Assembly (NCBI RefSeq): GCF_030733385.1
Contig: NZ_JASHJC010000002.1
Coordinates: forward strand, 62,001 to 126,000
Length of the DNA: 64,000 nt
Direction: 5' to 3'
Source: Roseovarius sp. MMSF_3359
GTDB taxonomy: Bacteria; Pseudomonadota; Alphaproteobacteria; Rhodobacterales; Rhodobacteraceae
The notes beneath the pieces were generated by a model that was not told the origin of the DNA, searched no databases, and saw only the letters and a program-made list of their open reading frames with translations. The translations under genes and the position numbers were made by a program. Positions 63,499-64,000 of the stretch are shown piece by piece (within the stretch, counting starts at the first letter, position 1; each line of letters opens with the position of its first letter).

Positions 63499-64000
63499 CG
63501 GTTCGGCACCCGCTCGATCTTGGCGCCCACGCCCTCGAACTTGCGTACCACATGTTCGTAACCGCGATCGAGGTGATAAACCCGGCTGACCACGGTTTCG
63601 CCTTCGGCCGCGAGCCCCGCGAGGATCAGCGAGACACTGGCGCGCAAATCCGTCGCCATCACCGGCGCGCCCTTGAGGCGTTCAACACCGGTCACGGTGG
63701 CCGTCCCACCATGCACCTCGATCTGCGCGCCCATCCGGGTCAGTTCCGGCGCGTGCATGAAACGGTTTTCAAAAATCTTCTCTTCCAACACGCTGGTCCC
63801 CTCGGCGGTACACATCAGCGCCATCATCTGCGCCTGCAAATCCGTGGGGAAGCCCGGGAACGGCTCGGTCGTGACGTCAACGGCGCGAACCCGGCCATTC
63901 TTGCGCGCGACTTTCAGGCCCTTCTCGGTCTCGCTGACCGATATCCCAGCCGCATCGAGTTTTTCGCAAAACGCCCCCACGAGGTCGATCCGTCCGCCGA
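63495..64000 (-). CDS. murA: UDP-N-acetylglucosamine 1-carboxyvinyltransferase (3' part)
   Basis: The C-terminal 168 codons of MurA, which begins beyond the right edge. MurA adds enolpyruvyl to UDP-GlcNAc, the first committed step of peptidoglycan synthesis. Visible features are [10 protein letters not shown] at the edge, [16 protein letters not shown] and the C-terminal [20 protein letters not shown]. The Cys-loop active site lies outside the window. Confidence 0.95.
   Translation of the reverse strand, partial: GGRIDLVGAFCEKLDAAGISVSETEKGLKVARKNGRVRAVDVTTEPFPGFPTDLQAQMMALMCTAEGTSVLEEKIFENRFMHAPELTRMGAQIEVHGGTATVTGVERLKGAPVMATDLRASVSLILAGLAAEGETVVSRVYHLDRGYEHVVRKFEGVGAKIERVPNR

Noticed and set aside
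1..64000. tRNA, rRNA, CRISPR, prophage or IS elements
   Set aside because: Gaps were scanned by eye for cloverleaf-like or repeat-spacer patterns and transposase motifs, and none was found; a covariance-model search would be decisive.

Overview
The window looks like core chromosome of a marine alphaproteobacterium of the Rhodobacteraceae (Roseobacter group). This rests on high GC, on gene orders typical of that family (rpoZ-rsh-DUF2062; murA-DUF2948-hisD; UPF0262 next to a low-molecular-weight phosphatase; hisC-tyrC), and on protein families common there (SBP56, DUF2125, CoxMSL-like hydroxylases, RTX proteins). No rRNA, tRNA, CRISPR array, prophage or intact insertion sequence was seen.

Layout. 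1-7.2 kb: stringent response (rsh, rpoZ), folK, a NYN-domain protein, ispH and an msrB-msrA-msrA repair operon. 7.3-10.5 kb: GNAT, a zinc carboxypeptidase-like deacylase, aquaporin and a membrane protein. 10.8-14.6 kb: a three-subunit molybdenum hydroxylase followed by a MoaD-like sulfur carrier. 15.1-20.9 kb: SBP56 (methanethiol oxidase-like) with a membrane protein, then a phosphonate-type ABC importer (phnDCEE) without C-P lyase genes. 21.4-23.3 kb: a secreted RTX protein. 23.7-32.9 kb: a surface-polysaccharide operon (UDP-sugar dehydrogenase, GSC-motif protein, TPR-linked glycosyltransferase, UDP-uronate epimerase, group-2-capsule-like ABC exporter, KpsE-like protein). 33.0-35.6 kb: a two-gene nicotinamide-to-NAD salvage operon (nadV, nadM-Nudix). 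35.8-42.9 kb: thioredoxin-like protein, LysE-DUF3429-methyltransferase-rnhA-TRIC run, two GlsB-like proteins, def-def2-fmt and a C-S lyase. 43.3-47.3 kb: methyltransferase, gloB, clpA. 47.6-55.9 kb: an ExbB/MotA plus OmpA coiled-coil pair, ChaC, DUF2125, extensin-like peptidase, tyrC, hisC, rpsD. 56.2-64 kb: GNAT, NTF2-like, phosphatase, UPF0262, hisD, DUF2948 and murA (cut by the right edge).

The oddest region is 57.6-61.6 kb. UPF0262 normally lies directly beside hisD. Here a Tat-exported metallo-beta-lactamase-fold protein, a GAF-LuxR regulator and a triple-RidA protein lie between them, and the RidA frame runs without a stop into UPF0262. A perfect 27-bp palindrome sits between the regulator and the Tat protein. 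Other points for follow-up are a deformylase paralogue that has lost its metal-binding Cys and catalytic Glu, a roughly 210-bp dispersed intergenic repeat present twice, a long structured rpsD leader carrying a compound palindrome, and the hairpin in front of the NAD salvage operon.
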